Source of the DNA: an uncultured Mucilaginibacter sp.
GTDB taxonomy: Bacteria; Bacteroidota; Bacteroidia; Sphingobacteriales; Sphingobacteriaceae
Direction: 5' to 3'
Length of the DNA stretch: 64,000 nt
Assembly: GCF_946479965.1 (NCBI RefSeq)
Contig: NZ_CAMLHX010000001.1
Span: forward strand, 62,001 to 126,000
Under the pieces are notes generated by a model. It saw only the letters and a program-made list of their open reading frames with translations, was not told the origin of the DNA and ran no database searches. Position numbers and translations under genes: made by a program. This document shows, in pieces, positions 60,005 to 64,000 of this stretch. Within the stretch, counting starts at the first letter, position 1, and each line of letters opens with the position of its first letter.

Positions 60005-61279
60005 TTAGGCCTTAAGTAAAGACGGGTCGGCGGCAGATCGTAGCTCAAATATCGTAATCTCAGGCAATATTCCAACACGGCCCGGAAAGCCGAGAAAGCC
60101 GTAGCCCACATTTACATACAATTGTTGATTAGCCTCGCGGTACAAACCTGCCCATTCCTTATACACATATTTAACCGGGCTCCATTGGAAATTATCCGTA
60201 CGTACACCAAACTGCATACCGTGTGTATGACCGGAAAACATTACATCTATCTGCGGATATTTCTCCAGCACCTGTGCCCGCCAGTGCGAGGGGTCGTGGG
60301 ATAGAAGCAGTTTAACAGGCAGGTCTTCGGTTCCTTTTACAGTCGGCTCCATCTTGCCATATTTAGGGAAACGGGTGAGTTCACCCCAATTTTCGCAACC
60401 CAAAATACCTATCTCCTGGCCGTCTATTTTGAGGCGGCGGTTCTCGTTAAGCAGCAGGTCCCAACCCATATTTTTATGGGTGACTTTTAAGTCATCCAGG
60501 TTTTTTCTTTTTGCGGCCTCTGATGGCCAGTCGTAATAGTAATCACCGTAATCATGATTCCCTAAGGTTGAGAAAACACCCAGCGGCGCCTTTACTTTAC
60601 TAAAGATATCCTGATAGCCATACATCTCGTCGCTGCGCTTGTTTACCAGGTCGCCGGTAAAGAAAATTACTTCAGGCTTTTGTTTTAACAGCAGCTCAAC
60701 ACCACGATGTACCGCGTTTTTGTTATAAAAACTGCCGGAATGAACGTCGGAGATCTGCCCGATGGTCATGCCATGGAAAGCCTTGGGTAAATTGGGCAGA
60801 TATAACACCTGCCTGCGTACGCGGTAATCATAAGCGCCTGATACAATACCAACGCCAATACCCGCCAACGGGACAATGCCGGTTATTAATCCCGCTTTTA
60901 ATAAAAACTCAGAGCGGGGAATGGTGTCCGTTTTGTCTTCGGCGACAGGTGACGGTTTCGAATTTTTCTTTTTCAACCAAATAACCAGCCGGCGCAAATC
61001 ATCTATCAGTACAAATGGTAAAAAAGTAACTTTTATGACCATCAGTACAAAAAATACCATCAGGAAACCGGCGCGGGTGGCCACGGGAAGCTTTAAATAA
61101 ATACTACAGATAGTACCTGTTATCAGGATGGCAGAAAATATAAAGTAGCCTTGTTTAAAACCCTTTTTATTTACAAAGGCACGGCGTTTAAAAGCGCCTG
61201 TCAGCCCGCTAAATAAATAGGCATCCAACGCGAATAAACCGACACCTAAAAGTATAATAACTGGTATTTGCGAAAACAT
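60005..61279 (-). CDS. Membrane-anchored metallophosphoesterase
   Basis: The 424-residue protein has four N-terminal membrane helices (up to about residue 95), then a calcineurin-like phosphoesterase domain with all metal motifs: QISDVHSGSF, FFTGDLVNKRS, STLGNHDYGDYY, LLSHDP and SGHTHGMQFG. The layout is like YaeI-type enzymes, of which some hydrolyse UDP-2,3-diacylglucosamine. It lies 7 bp downstream of the MoxR-type gene, in the minus-strand run. Confidence 0.93.
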   Translation of the reverse strand: MFSQIPVIILLGVGLFALDAYLFSGLTGAFKRRAFVNKKGFKQGYFIFSAILITGTICSIYLKLPVATRAGFLMVFFVLMVIKVTFLPFVLIDDLRRLVIWLKKKNSKPSPVAEDKTDTIPRSEFLLKAGLITGIVPLAGIGVGIVSGAYDYRVRRQVLYLPNLPKAFHGMTIGQISDVHSGSFYNKNAVHRGVELLLKQKPEVIFFTGDLVNKRSDEMYGYQDIFSKVKAPLGVFSTLGNHDYGDYYYDWPSEAAKRKNLDDLKVTHKNMGWDLLLNENRRLKIDGQEIGILGCENWGELTRFPKYGKMEPTVKGTEDLPVKLLLSHDPSHWRAQVLEKYPQIDVMFSGHTHGMQFGVRTDNFQWSPVKYVYKEWAGLYREANQQLYVNVGYGFLGFPGRVGILPEITIFELRSAADPSLLKA

Positions 61280-61286
61280 TTAAAGC

Positions 61287-62792
61287 TTAGTAACGGTCAT
61301 CATCTAAGTCCAGATCGTCATCATCCGGCTGTAAATTGAACAGGCTGTTAAACATATCAGAAAAAGCGAAGCCATTATCTAAAAAGCCTTTGCTTAGCTG
61401 TGAAAACTCAGCCAGTCCGTGCAGTACAAACTCCATTAAAATTAACTGCTGATTCTCTGTCAGGTTAGGGTGAAACTTTTTGATCACTGCCTTTAATCCC
61501 GGTACGCCATTTAACGCGTCTTTGTACTCAACTGCCGATAGATCGTCCAAAACCGAAAGGGTATTGCCATCAGCAAACCAGGCAACTATCTCGGCATACG
61601 GATTAGGTGCCTTGCTTTTTTTAGCCTTTTCAGGATCAGGGAAGTATTTAACGAGTAAAGTTTTTATGGCTTTGCCGATGAGGATATTGGCAACCTTTGC
61701 AGGGCCTTCTAACTCACCCTCATACACCAATTCTATCTTGCCTGTAATGGCCGGAATGACCCCCAGAAAATCAGATATGCGTACAAATGTGTTCGGCTCA
61801 TGATTGATGATCATACGGCGTTCTGCATTGCTTATCAGGTTCTCGTAAGCAGCGATGGTTAAACGTGCAGATACGCCTGATTTTTTGTCGATGTACTCAG
61901 AATTACGTGCTTCAAAAGCAATTTGCTCCACTAGGTCTTTTACCAAACCATCGGCCTCTACCGTCGCTTTTTGTTCAGGAGTAAGTGATGCTTCCTGTTG
62001 CGTGATCTTGCGCGAAATTTCAACGGAACGCGGGTAGTGCGTTAATATCTGACTTTCTATACGGTCCTTCAGTGGCGTAACGATAGAGCCGCGGTTGGTG
62101 TAGTCTTCGGGGTTGGCGGTAAATACAAATTGAATATCCAAAGGCAGGCGGAGCTTAAAACCACGGATCTGGATATCGCGCTCCTGCAAAATGTTGAACA
62201 GCGATACCTGAATACGTGCCTGTAGGTCGGGCAACTCATTAATAACAAAAATGCCTCTGTGCGCACGCGGTATCAAACCGAAGTGGATAACCCGCTCATC
62301 TGAATAAGTTAGCTTCATGGTAGCGGCCTTAATCGGGTCTACGTCGCCGATAAGGTCGGCAACGGTAACATCAGGTGTAGCCAGTTTTTCTGTATAGCGT
62401 TCGCTACGATGGATCCACGCGATGGGGGTGTCATCGCCTTTTTGCTCCACAATGTTATGCCCAAACCATGAGATAGGATTCAACGGATCGTCAAATAACT
62501 CAGAACCGGCAATGTAAGGGATATACTCATCGAGTAAATTAACCAGTAAGCGTGCTATGCGTGTTTTAGCTTGTCCGCGTAAACCCAGCAGCAGGATGTT
62601 ATGGCGCGACAGGATAGCAGTCTGCAGATCGGGAATAACGGTATCCTCAAAACCGATGATACCCTCAAAGCCACCTTCCTCTTTTTTTTGCAGCTGCGTT
62701 ATAAGGTTGCGGCGCAGCTCGTCTTTAACGGATTCGCTTTTGTAATTGGTGGCTTTTAGTTGGCCGAGTGTTTTTATATCTAATTTATTCAT
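61287..62792 (-). CDS. MoxR-like AAA+ ATPase (magnesium chelatase type)
   Basis: The 501-residue ATPase has Walker A GLRGQAKTR, the Walker B position GIFVINELPDL (Asn-Glu rather than Asp-Glu), sensor VFTANPEDYTNRGS and an arginine-finger region LKDRIESQI. The C-terminal 200 residues are helical with an acidic tail (PDDDDLDLDDDRY). It is followed by a metallophosphoesterase gene and preceded by a VWA gene (69-bp gap). MoxR/VWA pairs act as chaperone-like modules; the client is unknown. Confidence 0.92.
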   Translation of the reverse strand: MNKLDIKTLGQLKATNYKSESVKDELRRNLITQLQKKEEGGFEGIIGFEDTVIPDLQTAILSRHNILLLGLRGQAKTRIARLLVNLLDEYIPYIAGSELFDDPLNPISWFGHNIVEQKGDDTPIAWIHRSERYTEKLATPDVTVADLIGDVDPIKAATMKLTYSDERVIHFGLIPRAHRGIFVINELPDLQARIQVSLFNILQERDIQIRGFKLRLPLDIQFVFTANPEDYTNRGSIVTPLKDRIESQILTHYPRSVEISRKITQQEASLTPEQKATVEADGLVKDLVEQIAFEARNSEYIDKKSGVSARLTIAAYENLISNAERRMIINHEPNTFVRISDFLGVIPAITGKIELVYEGELEGPAKVANILIGKAIKTLLVKYFPDPEKAKKSKAPNPYAEIVAWFADGNTLSVLDDLSAVEYKDALNGVPGLKAVIKKFHPNLTENQQLILMEFVLHGLAEFSQLSKGFLDNGFAFSDMFNSLFNLQPDDDDLDLDDDRY

Positions 62793-62861
62793 ATATCGAT
62801 TTCACAGATTGATGATTGATTTCACCGATTTTATTACTCCCCCTTTAGGGCGCCCCGGGGC

Positions 62862-63959
62862 TTACCTCACATTCTTCCGCCTGTTCCTTGCGTAATCCTC
62901 AAAAATGTATTCTCCCAAATTATTCAGCGAGCTGTAAAACGCCTTGCCGCCGTTTGTTTCAGTAAATTTACGTACAAACTGCTGCAGGTAGGGATCGTTA
63001 GCTATCATAAACGTTGTGATAGGTATTTTTAGGCGCTTGCATTGCGCTGCCATGTTAAGGGTTTTATTAACCACTTTACGATCTAACCCAATGCTGTTTT
63101 TATAATATTTGGTGCCTTCCTTTAAGCACGTAGGCTTACCATCGGTTATCATAAAGATCTGCTTATTATGCGTCTTACGGCGGCGCAGCAAGTCTGTTGC
63201 CAACTCTAACCCCGCGTAGGTATTGGTATGGTAGGGGCCGACCTGCAAATAGGGCAGGTCGCGCAGGGTAACGGGCCAGGCATCGTTGCCAAACACCACA
63301 ATGTCCAATGTATCCTTAGGGTACTTGGTGCGGATCAGTTCAGCCAACGCCATTGCTACTTTTTTGGCGGGCGTTATCCTATCCTCGCCATATAGTATCA
63401 TGGAGTGGGATATATCTATCATCAGCACAGTAGAGGTAAGGGTTTTGTAATCCATTTCCTCTACTTCAAGGTCGCGCTCGGTCATCATAAAATCGCCAAT
63501 GCCGTGATTAACCTGGGCGTTGTGAATAGATTGCGTCATGTCTATCTGGTCCAAACTATCGCCAAACTCAAACTCGCGGCGCTCGGCATTTTTTTCATCA
63601 CCCTGACCACTTTGCGGCGAACGGTGATTGCCTTTGCCTGATTTTTTTAGTTTACCGAAGATCTCCTCTAAAGCCGATTGGCGGATGCTTTGCTCGGCCT
63701 TGGCAGTTATTTTAAAGCCACCGCCTTCGCGGTCATCATCTAAATAACCTTTTTGCTTTAGCTCATCAATAAAATCGCCCATGCCATACTCATCGTTGGT
63801 GAGGCCGTACTGCTTGTCCAGCTCGTTCATCCAGGCCAAAGCTTCGCCGGCATCGCCCGATGTGTAGTTGAGCAACTCTAAAAATAATTTCAGTAATTCG
63901 TCAAATCCGCCTTTGGGTAATTCGTTTGGCGTAAACTTTGAAAATCCGTAACCGCGCAT
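62862..63959 (-). CDS. VWA domain protein, partner of MoxR-type ATPase
   Basis: The 365-residue protein has a helical N-terminal half (about 1-150) and a von Willebrand A domain (about 170-350) with an intact MIDAS: DISHSM, the Thr of NTYAGLE and ITDGKP. No signal peptide or membrane helix is seen, so it is cytoplasmic. It is upstream of the MoxR-type gene in the same direction; such pairs resemble the ChlI/ChlD chelatase arrangement. The 41 bp before its start to the window end show no other gene. Confidence 0.92.
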   Translation of the reverse strand: MRGYGFSKFTPNELPKGGFDELLKLFLELLNYTSGDAGEALAWMNELDKQYGLTNDEYGMGDFIDELKQKGYLDDDREGGGFKITAKAEQSIRQSALEEIFGKLKKSGKGNHRSPQSGQGDEKNAERREFEFGDSLDQIDMTQSIHNAQVNHGIGDFMMTERDLEVEEMDYKTLTSTVLMIDISHSMILYGEDRITPAKKVAMALAELIRTKYPKDTLDIVVFGNDAWPVTLRDLPYLQVGPYHTNTYAGLELATDLLRRRKTHNKQIFMITDGKPTCLKEGTKYYKNSIGLDRKVVNKTLNMAAQCKRLKIPITTFMIANDPYLQQFVRKFTETNGGKAFYSSLNNLGEYIFEDYARNRRKNVR

Positions 63960-64000
63960 ATTTGCCTTTCAATTATAAATTAACGCATTATTTGTGTGAA

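Noticed and set aside
62793..62861. GATTTCAC direct repeats and a GC-rich block between the VWA and MoxR genes as a further repeat element or terminator
   Set aside because: The two copies are 20 bp apart without the four-unit phase, and the GC block lacks a clean stem followed by T. Too weak to list.

Overview
The window reads as an ordinary chromosomal segment of a Bacteroidota bacterium, most likely Sphingobacteriaceae and Mucilaginibacter-like (inference from protein style and gene content). Pointers are the TAnnTTTG -7 promoter boxes, near absence of Shine-Dalgarno sites, many SCKK-type lipoproteins, a type IX sorting (gliding motility) C-terminal domain, DUF4249 and carboxypeptidase-like regulatory domains, and a eukaryotic-type NADP isocitrate dehydrogenase. 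No rRNA, tRNA, CRISPR array, transposase or prophage was seen.

Layout. 0-3.3 kb: 3' end of lnt, a small secreted protein between two identical 31-bp repeats, the divIC/ftsB-like division gene, an acidic protein and tdk. 3.4-6.7 kb: a sensory module of a single-domain response regulator, a FIST-domain sensor and a soluble hybrid histidine kinase. 6.8-10.6 kb: YahK-like alcohol dehydrogenase, an ECF sigma factor with a membrane partner, and a CotH-type lipoprotein. 10.8-20.1 kb: carA, a CPBP protease gene bracketed by inverted heptamer repeats, panB, a pseudouridine synthase, an MntA-HepT toxin-antitoxin pair, dlgD-like reductase, purN, lipocalin-like lipoproteins and purH. 20.2-25.9 kb: the cell-shape operon mreB-mreC-mreD-mrdA-rodA. 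26.3-27.4 kb: rpsF-rpsR-rplI.

27.5-41.9 kb: a frameshifted secreted protein, a PAS-LuxR regulator, a secreted TonB-domain protein, dnaX with an A10 tract, several small envelope proteins, icd, a frameshifted micro-membrane protein, NTF2-like proteins, parC and an orphan DUF4249 lipoprotein. 42-50.2 kb: a TPR membrane protein, mutarotase-like protein, e(P4)-type phosphatase, msrA, DoxX, a beta-propeller/MBG/type IX-secreted protein and a frameshifted rRNA-methyltransferase-like gene. 50.3-58.4 kb: tandem carboxypeptidase-regulatory paralogues, mlaE-mlaF, another TonB-domain protein, an SDR, PspC and LiaF-like proteins and an RDD protein. 58.5-64 kb: a minus-strand run of methyltransferase, UbiA-like protein, metallophosphoesterase, MoxR-type AAA+ ATPase and VWA protein.

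The most unusual signal is in intergenic DNA. Several short elements are built from four tandem 7-mers (once 8-mers) of which three are near-identical and one deviates. The core word differs by locus (ATTTCGG, ATTTACG, GTTCATG, ATCTGCAC) while the architecture is kept. A second family uses 9-10-mers with GGAACA at one locus and GCAACA at another. Other points of note are the homopolymer in dnaX with stops in both alternate frames, the FIST/histidine-kinase pair, promoter boxes abutting start codons near 15.3-16.4 kb, and three genes broken by 1-2 nt indels.
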